DNA from: Cunninghamia lanceolata
Taxonomy: Eukaryota > Streptophyta > Pinopsida > Cupressales > Cupressaceae
Length of the DNA stretch: 64,000 nucleotides
Direction of reading: 5' to 3'
Assembly: GCA_027924645.1 (NCBI GenBank)
Contig: BSBN01001482.1
Location: 10,930,001 to 10,994,000, forward strand
A program made the position numbers and the translations under genes. This document shows, piece by piece, positions 46,889 through 59,390 of the stretch; within the stretch, counting starts at the first letter, position 1; every line of letters begins with the position of its first letter. The notes beneath the pieces were generated by a model. It was not told the DNA's origin. It ran no database searches and was given only the letters and a program-made list of their open reading frames with translations.

Positions 46889-49674
46889 GTAGAGTTTTAT
46901 TGTACAACATGTAAAGCTAATGAGGATGAATTTTGAATATGTTATTTTATATGTAAAAAATATATTTGGGAGCCAAAATGGAGGTAAGCCCCTAGGTCTA
47001 GAAATATAAGCCTAATGAATGAGATTTTAATAACTTAATTTATAGTGTGCAAAACATGCACACATTATTTAAAACATTAAAAAATAAAAGTTCAATATAA
47101 TGAATAGACATATGGATTGGTAATTATTGAGCCATAACACATGCACATTATGGCTTATGCATGCTTTTAAATGCACAAATGCATTACATCATAAAACACA
47201 TTTGGCCAGTTTTTGGTTACCATCTTTTTGGACAAAACTTTTTGGCCTTTGAAGATCTCATATAATTTTGAGCATGTCCATAGAGACGGGGCCAAAAAGT
47301 GGCTAAAATTTCACATTCCTCCAAAATAAACTTGTGTTCTAGAAAACATAATGATGCAATCAAGGTTGGAGGGTACAATTAAGGATTATCCAACCATGTA
47401 GCCAAACACAATCAAAGTGGATCTCAATATATTAAAAAATAGAACTATTATTGATTGATAGTCATGAATGCATTACAAACTACCATAATATGCTTACAAC
47501 ATGATGCCTCAACATTCAAAGATACATGAGAACCTTATGTGTGAATTATAGAATTCTTCATACAATTTGGGTTATCACACAATACTCGGTCCCAAACTTG
47601 GGACATCAACTTTTTTATGCGGATGGGTAAAAACATCTCACACTACCTTTGTTAAAAGATTTTTGAAGTTTGTATTAATTACTCTATTGAGCATCTTGTT
47701 ATATATACCTATTGAGTAAAGTGGTAATGTTTCATGAAAAAATAAATATATCATGCTCATACAAAGTATATTATCTTCACTATCACTTTGTTTTCAAGAC
47801 AGGTAAAGGTGGAAAAATCATAATAAATAAAGTTGACACTTTAGTTAATGTTGCAAATTCTCACAAAATCAATAAACATGAACTAAATTATAGTGTGATA
47901 AAAAATTTCCAAAACATATTAGAAAGAAAGGGAAAATTATACTCCAAGCTATGAAAATAGTTCACAAGGAATCACAAAGAGGAAAATAAATAAAATAACA
48001 CAATATTAATACCCAACACAAAAAGAACAAACCATAGCCATTGAATAAAAGACATTTTTAAGGTTCCTAAAATAAATAGTTTAAATTTAATGAACTGTCT
48101 ATCCACAGAGACAAAACTATGCTACAATTTATGAGAAGACTTCCTAAAGGATCAAGAAAAGGTAGTTAATAATATATCCTTTATAACTGACACATAATCA
48201 ATGAGGTATTAAGTAAATAAGTTATTATATAAATATCTTTCTAAAATACATCAAATAATTATTGAAGTGTATAGAATTGTGGAGCAAGCATTTATTCCAA
48301 AAAAACCCTTTAATAAAATAATGTTTAAGTGTTCTTTAAAATAATTAAAACCATCATAAGATTTGTGAATTTTAATTATGTTATTCATCAAGGTTTAAAT
48401 TTTTAAAAAGTAAAATTCGACTAAATTTAATTCTTTGATTATTTTTTCAGATTGTTTCTCCTATTCATAATAGTTAAAAAGAAGGATAACTTCTAATTAA
48501 AATACATAATTTAAAATACTGATACATTTATATAATCCAATTATTTCCATAGGAAATAAGTAAAAATCAAAACACCTAATAAATGAATTAAAGTCCCAAC
48601 AAACACATGGTAAATCTTCAAACTAATCTATTTATTTATTATTATTTTTTCAATTATAAACAAAGTATCTTGAAAACAATGTGGATTTGTTTTAAAAAAT
48701 TTCAAGTTGCCTGAAATATAGAATTATTGATATCCTTAAATAATGTTTTAGACAAATTTAAAACTTTTTTTATATTCGGTAAAAAAGTTTTTTTGTTTTT
48801 TTAAATGGTGGAGGACATATAGCAAATTACAACACCACATTCTTAGATTTGCACTAGCACAAAAGATAACATACATGCCCAGCTAAACAAAAGACGACTT
48901 TAGTTTTAAACAAAAGACAAAAGATTAAGTGAAAATGATGAGCTTGCTGACATGCTAGTCACTAATAAAGGTATCTTAAACTATTTTAGACTTCATTAAC
49001 ATAACCACGATAATTCTTGTATGAGATACCATATCTCTTAGCATAAGACATTTGAGCTTAACATTTTTCTATCTCAACTACAGTAAAAGAAAAAAATAGG
49101 CCTCTGGATGCTCAAGTAGACCTGCTAAGGAGTCATAATTAACTGTTCACCGTAATTACGCTTCATAGTTGGCCTGCATCACATATCGTAATCATAATTT
49201 CATTACCAAACTGAGCTCCATAATGTATGCAGTTTAGAAACAGTTGTAGAAACCTTAACACCAAAAGTGTCATTCAATTGCGTGGTTGAAATCAATGAAG
49301 AAAACAACAGCACTAGCGCCTACTTTTTTTAATTGTTATTATTTATCATAATTTCATCATGGCAACAAATGAAAACATAAAAGAGATGACAAATCAAAAC
49401 TAAATATATAGTCTAATAAGAACTCACCTCATTGTGACCAATGTTTATAGTACGCTCCTTAAGGTGAGATAAATCATTGATATTTAGATGATTAAGCAAC
49501 ATTATAATTTCAATGGTGGAGGTGGGTGTCACCTTCAAGTCATCTGTTATTCTAAAGGACATATTTTGAGGAAGTTATTTAATAAATTGAAATGATTCTA
49601 GTAGAAAAGAGTGTAGAGTTATGTATATATATATTGAAATAAGAACACCAAAATGCTTGTTTATTGTTATGTCA
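46889..49674. other. Unassigned AT-rich sequence
   Basis: No gene or element recognised over 2.8 kb. Open frames (for example 47712-47954) are short and have no recognisable motifs. The right edge meets the E3 LTR at 49675; the five bases before it are TTTAT. Confidence 0.35.
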
Positions 49675-50735
49675 TAAAATATTCTCCTATAACTTTTACC
49701 TCCAAGTTTAGCTCCTACTTCCCCTTAAATTAATCATGCATGTGTTAAACCTATCTCGGAGGAAAATTCCCTAAAACCCATGACAAAGGGGGCTTAAGGG
49801 GGTACTTCAAAGCTTAATCAAGAGCAAAAATAGGCTTCTAGACTTGGGCACCCGCGCCCTAGTCCAAACCTATTTTGCCAGTTCCCAAATTTTAAAGTGT
49901 CATTTTATGACCGTTAAAGGTCTCCCTTTGTCAACCTTTTCAATTTAAATTACGAATGTTTAGCGGGAATGCATATATAAACATGTTTAAGACTTCATTT
50001 TACTCCTAGATGATAAAGGTGAACTTATGATCATCAAGCAAAGAGCATTCAAGGCATTCATTGTGTCGCAGAGCAGTATTGTGTTGTGTTTTTATGTGTT
50101 TGTTGCAGATTTGACTCCATCAACTCATTTCCTCATGATTTGAAGGCACTTCATCTCTATGAGAGTTTTACACCTAACAAGGTGATATCTTATTATGTTT
50201 CAATCAATCTGTCTTATCATTTGATTTTACCTCTGTCCACCAAGGACACACACTCTATCTAACAACAGTGTTGGAAGGCTTGAATGTCATTCCAGGGCTT
50301 GACTAAGGCAAGCTCCTAAACACAACAACCCCCAACCCCTCTATTTTGATTACAGGTTATAGGTGCAGGATCTTGCAGAGAGGAGTTGTAGGAGATCAGA
50401 GAAAATGATAAAGATTCAGGATCTAAAGAAAATAATGAAGAATATTCATTCCTGGACAAGGGCACCCACCCCTGTATCTTCCCAATTGCCATTGTCAGAT
50501 AATCCTGAACATGTTGCATTCTTCATCATATGATAGCTCCAAATCTACAGAAAAAGTTGTATGTTGGACTAGGGCACCCTCCCTAGTGTCCCCAAAGATT
50601 TTTCTTTCTAGAATCCAAATCCTGGTATGTTTATAATCTACATTTAGTGCCTTCCTATGTGATCAATTGTCATATTCTGTCCATTTGTATTTGGAATCAT
50701 ATAATTAGGGTTTAAGGAATAAATTAACTAGGGTT
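49675..50735 (+). repeat. E3 5' LTR, left part
   Basis: Starts TGTTATGTCATAAAAT and follows the 61355 and 18929 LTRs to AACTAGGGTT, where E4 is inserted. The last five bases GGGTT are the left target copy. Confidence 0.85.
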
Positions 50736-51986
50736 TGTTTTGTAGTGTTTTTTTGGTTAAAAGGGGGAAATGGGGTTTTAATAGTTTATGTAAAATCCTC
50801 CTTTCACTACAAACATTCTAAGGGCTTACCAATCGAGTTGAATCTCCACTAAGTAAGAGCAATCACCTATCAGGTTGAGCTGCCACTTGGGAAGATGTAG
50901 ATTCTTGGATGTATCAAACAATGTATCTATCTAATGCTCAAGTGTACTTAGAAACCTTAATTGTACAAATCAGTAAGAAAATTATCAAATTACAGCAAAT
51001 TTTCTTAGACTGAGATAAAGGACAGAGATATTTAACTCACTATTTTTCAAATTTTGAAAGGCAGAAAAGTCAGGGACACGAGGACCAGCACCCAAGTCCA
51101 AGGTAGTTGTTTCTTTGCAGGATCCTGATCTCTTTTTGACACTTATTTTAACTGCAACTTCTGTTTCTAGGAATTCAACTACAGAGGACATGGGGACTAG
51201 TGCCCTAGTCTAGGAAAAGCTCCAGTGTCGTACTTCTTTTTGGATCTTGAATCCTTGATGCCTGCCACTCCTTTCTCCGTGAGACTCAACACCTGTAACC
51301 TACAATCATGAGTGTGGGAGGGGCTTTTGGTGTTTAGATGCTTTCCTTGGTCAAGCCTTAGAGAGACATTCAAGTCTTCTGAATACCATTGTCAGATGAG
51401 AGTGCATATCCCGATGGGATAGAGGCAAAAATCTAAATGATAAATGATTGAAAACACAATTGATATCAACTTGTAGTAAAGATTTCATGGAAGGAAGATG
51501 CTCTTCATGCCATGAGGAGATGGATGTCAAATCTGCAAATAAAAACACAATAACAATGCTCTTCTCTACAACACAATGAATATTTTGAATGTTATATGAT
51601 CAGAACTATACCTCAAATCCACCTTGTTTGCAAATGAAACCTAATCATGCTTATATGTGCAACTACAAAGATTCCCGCTAAGAATTTCATAATTCAAACT
51701 TTCGATGTTGGCATAGGATCCAAATACTAGTCACTAAACTGACATTTGAAATTAGGGAAGACCTAAAATAGGGTTGGACTATGGCACTAGTGCCCAAGTC
51801 AACCCTGCCATTTTTGCTTAGGATTCATCAAAGTGCAGCCCCCTAGGTCCTATTTGTCACAAGGCCCAAGGGTTTTCTCATTAGGAATCAGAAATAACTT
51901 GGAAGATCCTCTAAATGCAATTACAGGACCCGAGAGCTAAACCTTAAGAGGGAAAAGCCCCCAAGGGGACATTTTCCAACATAATA
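50736..51986 (-). repeat. E4 3' LTR
   Basis: Left end TGTTTTGTAGTG; the inner end is CATAATA where CATAACA is expected, a change that alters the terminal TG of the minus-strand LTR. The inner neighbour is the polypurine tract, minus strand CATTAAAGTGGGGGCTAAA (51987-52005). Confidence 0.9.
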
Positions 51987-53689
51987 TTTAGCCCCCACTT
52001 TAATGTATGTATAAACGCAAGGCAAATACATGCACGAAAATATGGTTGACAAACACAACAAACACACCAAACATGGAGAAGACATGCCAAACACATTGAA
52101 GACAGTAATAGGCATGCAAAACATGAAGAAGACAGTTACAATCACGTAAAAGATAGTGAATATAGTGAATGCAGTGATTATTTTCTTTTTCTTTTTCATA
52201 TATATGAAATGTAGAATGCAAGTAGAATGAAAGTAAACACACAACCCAAAATGTAGGAGGGACTCATCACTAGGTTAGTCTTTAGACTACGCATGGGGCA
52301 ATAGACACACAATACAAATCTCAGAGTGTAGGAGGGACTCGTCGCCACCAGTCTTTAGACTGCACTTGAGAACAAACATGCCATACAAATCAAGCATGCC
52401 ATACAAATCCCAAAGCATATGAGGGACTCATCGCCACCGGTCTTTAGTCTATGCTTGGGAACAAATACGCCATACATACACACATGGAAGACACAGAGAA
52501 AAAACAACAAACAAGTAATGGAGTGTACCTATTTCTAGGTTCATCACCATCTCAAGCACATTACAGGAACACACTGATGATTGGACTTTGCCACAACAAT
52601 CGTTCAAGACACGCTTAAAAGGTTTAGGATAGTCACAGATCTGCTACCAGCCTTCTTGGAGGACTTTTTGAAAATGACAGGATTGTCCACTCTCCTTGAG
52701 AAATACACCATCCTCACCTTGCAAGGAGGGCTTAGGAGAAAAAGGATGTGCACGATATCCCACCTCCATAGAGGGCTTAAGAGAAAAAGGATATGCATGA
52801 TACCCTACCTCCGTAGAAGTCTTAAGTGATTGTAATAGATTCAAGATTCACAAGCACACATTGCTAGCATCTACAACAGACAACTTACCTTATATATGCC
52901 CCCACCTTAAGGTGGTTGATGTCATGTACCGATATCAAACACATTAAGATAGGAAGAAAACACACAAGAGAACACAAGCTCTCGCAAAGTCCATGTGCCC
53001 CGGAGGTAACATGTGATTTATGATCACCAAATGTTCCCATAAACACACAATTCCCTACAAGAAAAGGTGTTAGCATCCATATAATCATGATAATCAATAA
53101 TGCATATGATTAATCACATAAAGAACTGAGGAATGCAAGATTCAAGGTAGACAAAGTGCATGGAGCAATAGTATTTTATGTTTTGTAAGTGTGATAAGAC
53201 AACATCAAGATCACACGGAGTGATTATACTAGCCAAGCATCAAATAATATATAACAACCCCATCGTCATGTATGGACTGGGTCCATTTTTTTATTGCTCA
53301 GTAATGGGACACTAGGTCTGTATCAGTATAATGTGTTTTTTGTCATCCACCTGCTAGATAGAACCATTAGAGGAAGGGAAACAATAACTCAAGAGAGGAG
53401 GAACAAGTGCCTTAGGGATAGTCACATAGGAGGGTGCTCCCAAGTCACCAACCGCAATGCTATGTCTGTAAGACACAACACACATCAATGAAAATAGAGG
53501 AGAATCAATATAGAAGAATGATGATACAAATAGAAGAAGGGGCACAAAAGGGGTGGTCTCCTAGTATCCTTGACCTTACAAGAGTATAAAGGGTCATCCT
53601 AGGAGGCCTAAACAACACATAACACATCACGGGGAAAACACATCATGGAGGTGAAGGGTTAGAAATACTTACCTATAGGGACAACCAAA
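51987..53689 (-). other. E4 3' noncoding region with polypurine tract and short tandem repeats
   Basis: The tract at 51987-52005 precedes the LTR. Repeats of about 60-75 bp occur at 52255-52450 (AGGGACTC-TCGCCACC-GTCTTTAG units) and 52690-52830 (GGGCTTA-GAGAAAAAGGAT units). A segment at 52890-53040 matches 60180-60320 of E3, including the purine-rich AAGGTGGGGGCATATATAA. No coding domain seen. Confidence 0.75.
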
Positions 53690-54874
53690 CTAAGGGTTGT
53701 CATCAAGAAAATCATCCTCTTCCCAATCTTGGATGCTAGAGGAAAGAGGTGTGTAAGGTACCATAGCCCAACTTTTGTTCTTATCTTCCAATTCTTCAAT
53801 GTTGAGATTTTCTATGTTTGTTTCAAAGATAGCTTGAATGTTTTCTTGTTGAGTGGCTAATTGTTGGGTAAAATCTTTTCTTCTCCTCCTCCTTTCTTTT
53901 GGTTGTCTATTCCTTCTTCTTTTATTACTTATTTCTTCAAAGGCATCATCATGCTTTTCCATAGGTTTTTGTACATTAGAGGAGGAAGCACCATGTTCAA
54001 ATTTAATTGGTCTCGATGGAATATTTTGTTGTCTATGAAAACCTCTTGATCCTTGTAAGGATGTTGATGGAGGAACCTCAACATAGATACCATCTCTGTG
54101 TGGACAAGGTGAGATATGAAACTTCTCCTTATCCACATCTATCACTCCCATTATATAATTATATATATAGTAGTCTTGTGTTCGTTTTCCTTTTTCTCTA
54201 AAGGGATCCTCAAACACCTATTTATCCCTCATTGTTTGTAAAGGAAGCCTAGCCACTCTAGCTAGTTGTTTTGCTTTGTATTGTTTGTAATTTAGTAAGC
54301 ATCGATCTCTTTGTGGCTCAAGTTCTGTTTCAGGTTGTGGACAAATGTAATCAAGGGTGAAATTCTTGCTCTTAGCCAGAGGTTGGTATGTGTTACGAAG
54401 AAGAGTACGGATCTCTCCATGCAAAAGGAATTTTAGACATTTGTGAATAGTTGAAGGAATGACATTCATAGCCTTAATCCATGGGTGTCCTAGTTTTACA
54501 TGAAAGTGGTTAGATAAGGGAATAACATCAAATAAATGATCCATGGCTTTGTCATAAACTGAGACTAACAATTTAACCAATCCAAATGTTTTCATCAAAG
54601 ATCCATCATGCATTTTAATTCTCAAATTCGACAGGTCATAATAGTTTTCTGCCATATCATGTTTAAGAAGGAACTCTTTTGTAGCCACATTAGTCATGTA
54701 ATTAGGGTCTATGAGTGTTCCATGCACATGTATTTCCATCTTTAATGTAAAGAGGCCCTTCAGTATCTATCATTCTTTTTCATGAGGTGTAAATATTATT
54801 TCAAGTTCAAGGGCTCGTCTTTTCAAATGAGGCCTAGGAAGAAGCCTGGAATTATTGTTGAATTGAAAATCCAT
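53690..54874 (-). pseudogene. E4 reading frame: retropepsin-like region plus basic and acidic modules
   Basis: Sense starts at ATG 54874 (MDFQFNNNSRLLPRP), shifts frame near 54770 and 54742, then stays open from 54739 to 53690 apart from TAG at 54218-54220. The region TLIDPNYMTNVATKEFL, KMHDGSLMKTFGLVKLLVSV and HVKLGHPWIKAMNVIPSTIH follows the order of gypsy retropepsins, which end in a LGRPWL motif. At the active site it has Asp-Pro-Asn instead of Asp-Ser/Thr-Gly. After the stop come a Pro/Ser linker, a basic stretch NKRRRNRQPKERRRRRK (possible nuclear localisation or RNA binding) and an acidic end DWEEDDFLDDNP. E3 has the same modules in the same order. No known function; a gag-like or accessory protein is possible. 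Confidence 0.7.
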
Positions 54875-55774
54875 TTATATTCTTTCGAATGAATGGTAAA
54901 TCAAACTTCAAAAGGTTTTCAAAACTTATGCAAGAGCAAATGCAAAAGTATGTATGAAAATGACCTAAAATGCTTGTTTTTTCAACTTTTTTCAATGCAA
55001 ATCACTAGGAGAAAAGGTGTTGTGAAAATTTTCAAGAGGGATAGAGAATAATATGCCTAATAATAGTCCAATTATGTAGAAATATCTTTCACAACATGCT
55101 TTTTATGCAAACCTAGAGTGGGGACAAGTCAAAACCTAGTGAAAATGTGCTAAAATATGCAATTTTCAACAATTTTCCATGCAAAGGCCTAGTAAAAGGG
55201 GTGTTGTAAGGAAATTGAGGAGGGACAAAAGATAATAACCCTAGTAAAATCCCATTAATTCAGAAAAATCCCTTACAACACGCTTGTAGTGCAAACCTAG
55301 AGAGATGATAAGACCAAAATCTAGTGAAAATGTAAGGTTTTCAAACCCTAGTCATAAAATTTTGCAAGAAGACCACTATAATTCAATAGTACTATTAGAT
55401 ATCAGTCCTAATCAGTGTTTGAAAATGGTAGTAAAATCTGAAACAAGGTTTTGACTACAAACCCTAGCTAATACAAAACTAGGTTTTATGAAAAATGCAC
55501 AATTTCAAGCATTTTTTTGTCAAATTAATCACAAAACTGCAATGCAAATGTACTCTAAATGATTAATTTTTGTAATTTTAAATTAGATCTAATGAAAATT
55601 ATAGAAATTTAATGAAATTGAATGCCCAATAGTTCAAACTATGCTAAAATGCAAGCCTAAAATGCCAATTTTTTTTTTAATTTTTATTTTTTTTGTAATT
55701 TTTTTTAGTACAATAAGATGAATGAATACAAATATATCAAACAACACTTAGCAAGGTGCCAAAAAGTTCAAAAA
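54875..55774 (-). other. E4 leader
   Basis: About 900 bases between primer site and reading frame; A/T-rich, with a loosely repeated pattern (TTTTCAA, CTAGTGAAAATG, ACAACACGCTT) at about 55000, 55140 and 55280 on the + strand. No gene seen. Confidence 0.55.
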
Positions 55775-55787
55775 CATGGGTTCACCA
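55775..55787 (-). other. E4 primer-binding site
   Basis: Minus strand TGGTGAACCCATG lies three bases (TTT) inside the 5' LTR. Its complement ends in CCA as a tRNA 3' end should. The tRNA is not assigned. E3 has the related TGTGAACCTATT at the same place. Confidence 0.65.
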
Positions 55788-55790
55788 AAA

Positions 55791-57053
55791 TGTTTTGTAG
55801 TGTTCTTTTTTTAAAAGGGGGAAATGGGGTTTTAATGGTTTATGCATAATCCTCCTTTCACTACAAACATTCCAAGGGCTTATCAACCAAGTTGAATCTC
55901 CACTAAGTGAGAGAAATCACCTATCAAGTTGAGCTACCACTTGGGAAGCTATGGATTCTTGGGTGTGTCAAAAAATGTCTCTATCTAATGCTCAATTGTA
56001 CTTAGAAACAATAATTATACAAATCAGTAAGGAAATTATCAAATTATGGCAAATCCTCTTAGACTGAGATAAAGGAAAAGGATATTTAACTCACTATTTT
56101 TCAAAGTTCAAAAGGTAGAAAAGTCAGGGACACGGGGACTAGCACCCAAGTCTAAGGTGCCTGTTTCTTTGCAGGATCTTGATCTCCTTCTGACACTGAT
56201 TTGTATTGTAACTTCCATTTCTGAGAACTCAACTATGGAGGACATGGGGAGTAGTGCCCTAGTCCAGGAAAAGCTCTAGTGTCTTGCTTTTTTTGAGATC
56301 CTGAATCCTTGATGCCTGCCACTCATTTCTACAACTCCACTCCATGGGATTTGACCCCTGTAACCTACAATCACAAGGAGTGTGGGAGGGGGCTGTGGTG
56401 TTTACAAGCTTGCCTTAATCAAGCCCTGAAGAGACATTCAAGTCTTCCAAACACTGTTGCCAGATGAGAGTGCGTATCTTGGTGGGATAGAGGCAAAAAT
56501 CCAAATGATAAATGGTTGAAAACATAATTGATATCACCTTGTAGTGAAGATTTCATAGAAGGAAGGTGCTCTTCATGCCATGAGGAGATGGATATCAAAT
56601 CTACAAATACAAACACAATAACAATGCTCTGTCTGCAACACAATGAATATTTTGAATGGTCTATGATCACAAGTATACTTCAAATCCACCTCGTTCACAA
56701 ATGAAACCTAATAATGCTTATATATGCAACTACAAATATTCTCACTAAGAATTTTGTAATTCAAACTTTAGATGTAGGCATAGGACCCAAATAACAGTCA
56801 CTAAACTGACATTTGAAATTAGGGTAGACCCAAAATAGGGCTGCACTAGGGTGCTAGCGCCCAAGTTGACCCTATTTTTTTTGCTCAGGATTAATCAAAG
56901 TGTAGCCCCCTAGGTCCTATTTGTCACAATACGCAGGGGTTTTCTCATCAGGAGTTAGAAATAACATGCATGATGCTCTAAATGCAATTACAGGACCTAG
57001 GAGCTAAACCTTAAGAGGGAAAAGCCCCCAAGGGGACATTTTCTGACATAACA
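55791..57053 (-). repeat. E4 5' LTR
   Basis: 1263 bp; right end CTGACATAACA, minus-strand start TGTTATGTCAGAAAATGTCCCC. Homologous to 50736-51986 throughout, with scattered substitutions. Confidence 0.9.
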
Positions 57054-57058
57054 GGGTT

Positions 57059-57241
57059 TAACAAATTAATTAATAAATTCTAAATTTCATTACCATTTCC
57101 AATGACACCAAACTTATAGTTGAATCCTCTTGCAAAAGTTGTGACTTGACTCAGTTTAATGTCCTTAAATGTTATATGTGAAAAGAGGATTTAATCACAC
57201 TATCAACCTCATCATCAACATCCCTCTTTTCCTATATAACA
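57059..57241 (+). repeat. E3 5' LTR, right part
   Basis: Continues the LTR from TAACAAATTAATTAAT to TATATAACA, matching 62402-62586 and 19981-20160. It is followed by the E3 primer-binding region. Confidence 0.85.
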
Positions 57242-58281
57242 TTTTTGTGAACCTATTTTTTTTTTGCTGAACTTACATCTTGTTGAGTGTTGTAATCAGA
57301 TTTTCATTCATTCATATCATTTTCATCATCATAAATTCAAAAATCTTGCATAAAAATTGAAAAAAAATTTAAAAAGGCATTTTTGGCTTACATTAAGACA
57401 TAGTTTGCACTATTTCCCTTGCATATTATTGAAATTATTTAATTTTTTTATATTTATATGAGATCTGAGATAAATTACAGTATCTCATATTTTTATCATC
57501 ATTTACCTTACATTTGCATCTCTCATTTGCTAGGTTTTTTCTTGAAATTTTGCATTTTTCATATAACCTAGTAATTTCAAAAGCTAGCATTTGTAATTAA
57601 ATTATTATTTCAGATTTTATTGCTCGTAAACACTCTTTCAATTCTGATATTTTATTGTAGTGTTTTATCATTGTGTGTCATTCCATTTAGATTTCAAATT
57701 TTGCATTTACATATTGTCTATTTCAACAAAAACAAAAACATTCATTTATTTTTCTTTAATTTTGATTATTCATTGAGACTTGTGGCATTTTAGCATCCTT
57801 TTTGAATTAGGTCTAATCTATATTACACATTATATTATATTAGATTCCATTCATCCATCATTGTGCATAAATTTATAACATTTTTTATGCATTTACATTG
57901 GAAAAGGTGAAAAAATTGAGTATTTTAGGACTATAAACAAGCATAGATTGGTATTGTTTCATTGCATTCATCTTAAATATCTTGCATTTTAGATCTTGCA
58001 TTCATTTCAAAAAGAATACATTAATTGGTCATTTCAAAATTTTGCTTCATTTCATAGTTTTGTGTGAAAATTGGCATATTTTTAATTACACAGTATGTCT
58101 TTCAACACTAAGTGTTTATACACCTTATCCACACTTTCTTGATCATACCTTTTAAAACACTTCTTTTGCCTTGTTGTGTAGTACTTTTTCCTCTATCCAC
58201 AATGTTTATTGTGGAATCTGTGTGTCATTTAGTACCCATTTCCCTCAAACAAGTGCTTGGGTGCGAAATAGTCTCACACCT
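57242..58281 (+). other. E3 primer-binding site and leader
   Basis: TTTTTGTGAACCTATT directly follows the LTR and matches the E4 site with a few changes. About 1 kb of T-rich leader follows, with recurrent TTGCATTT, ATTTCAAA and CATTCATT. No gene seen. Confidence 0.65.
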
Positions 58282-59390
58282 ATGGCTTCTCATCATAACA
58301 ATAATGATAGGGTTTCTCCTCACCTTTATAAGAAAAGGAAGACTCCTAAACTAGAAATAACATTTGTACCATGAGATAGAATGGTTGGAGACATTGAAGG
58401 TCCCCTTTACAATACTATTAACATAATGGAGACTCCTGTAAGAGGAGCCCTTTTTTATCCAAATTGCATGACTAACATTGCTATGGAAGAGTTCCTTTAT
58501 TCACATAAATTGATACAAGAAACTTATGAACCTAAAGACATGATGATAAAAACACACAATGGAGCTTTCCTCCCATTTTTAAGGAAGATTACTTTAATGA
58601 TATGGGTGCTTGACAAAGGTTTAGAATAATCATTTGATACCATCCCTACATCTAACCTCTTCTGTATAAAACTAGGCCATCCATGGCTCAAGGCTATGAA
58701 AGTTGTTCCTTCAACCCTTCACCAATGCTTCAAATTTCCTCACCATGGATCTATATGAACTATTTCCCATTGTTAATGACAACCTTTGGTTATGCGAAAA
58801 AACATCATCCTTGACTACTTTTTGCCAGAATTTGTTGAAGAGCCTTAAAACCACAAACATATCAAACATTCTTGGGGTACTGGTGTTGTAAAGCACAATT
58901 ACTATCTACATTGGTTGGACCCCCTATTCAACAAACAACAAGTAAAGAACAACCTACATTACATGAAACCCCTAGACAATGAGGCAAGGGGATATTTGCT
59001 AAGGTTCCTCCTCTGTCATCCTTACAAGGATTGGGAGTTAGCCCTAGAAAACAAAGCAATCTATTATTAACAGATAAATGCATAGATACTTCTTCTTCTG
59101 GGATACTGAAACCTATGGAAAATCATGATAACACTCCTGATAACATCACTAATAATAAACGAAGGAATAGACTAGCAAGAGAAAGAAGGAAGAAAAAACA
59201 ATCCTTGGCTTGAAACACACCACCACAACAAGAGAACGTTTCACCATCTAACATTGACTCAAACAAAGAAGAACCCAAGGCCAAAGAATTAAAGGATGAT
59301 AACTTTAGTCGGGCAATTGTACCATATGTGCTCCTCTCGTAGTGCATTTGAAATTGGGAGGAAGATGATTTGTTTGGCGACAACTGCTAG
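58282..59390 (+). pseudogene. E3 reading frame: decayed homologue of the E4 frame
   Basis: ATG at 58282 (MASHHNNNDRVSPHLYKKRK), then TGA at 58372-58374 in place of a sense codon, and a long open part from 58381 to 58629. Homology to E4 is clear at EGPLYNTINIMETPV, PNCMTNIAMEEFL, KLGHPWLKAMKVVPSTLHQ, KPMENHDNTPDNI, NKRRNRLARERRKKK and NWEEDD near the end. The residue matching Asp of the E4 active-site remnant is Tyr (LFYPN). Several stops and frameshifts make it non-functional. Conservation of the same module order in two diverged copies suggests the frame was once a real protein of this family. Confidence 0.7.

Larger units (their letters stand above)
50736..57053 (-). mobile_element. E4: non-autonomous LTR element nested in the E3 5' LTR
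   Basis: Complete element read right to left: 5' LTR 55791-57053 (1263 bp), primer-binding site, leader, reading frame 54874-53690, noncoding 3' part, polypurine tract, 3' LTR 50736-51986 (1251 bp). The target duplication GGGTT is at 50731-50735 and 57054-57058. LTR and internal sequence are a diverged relative of E3. No reverse transcriptase, integrase or RNase H is present, so it needed enzymes from another element. Confidence 0.92.
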
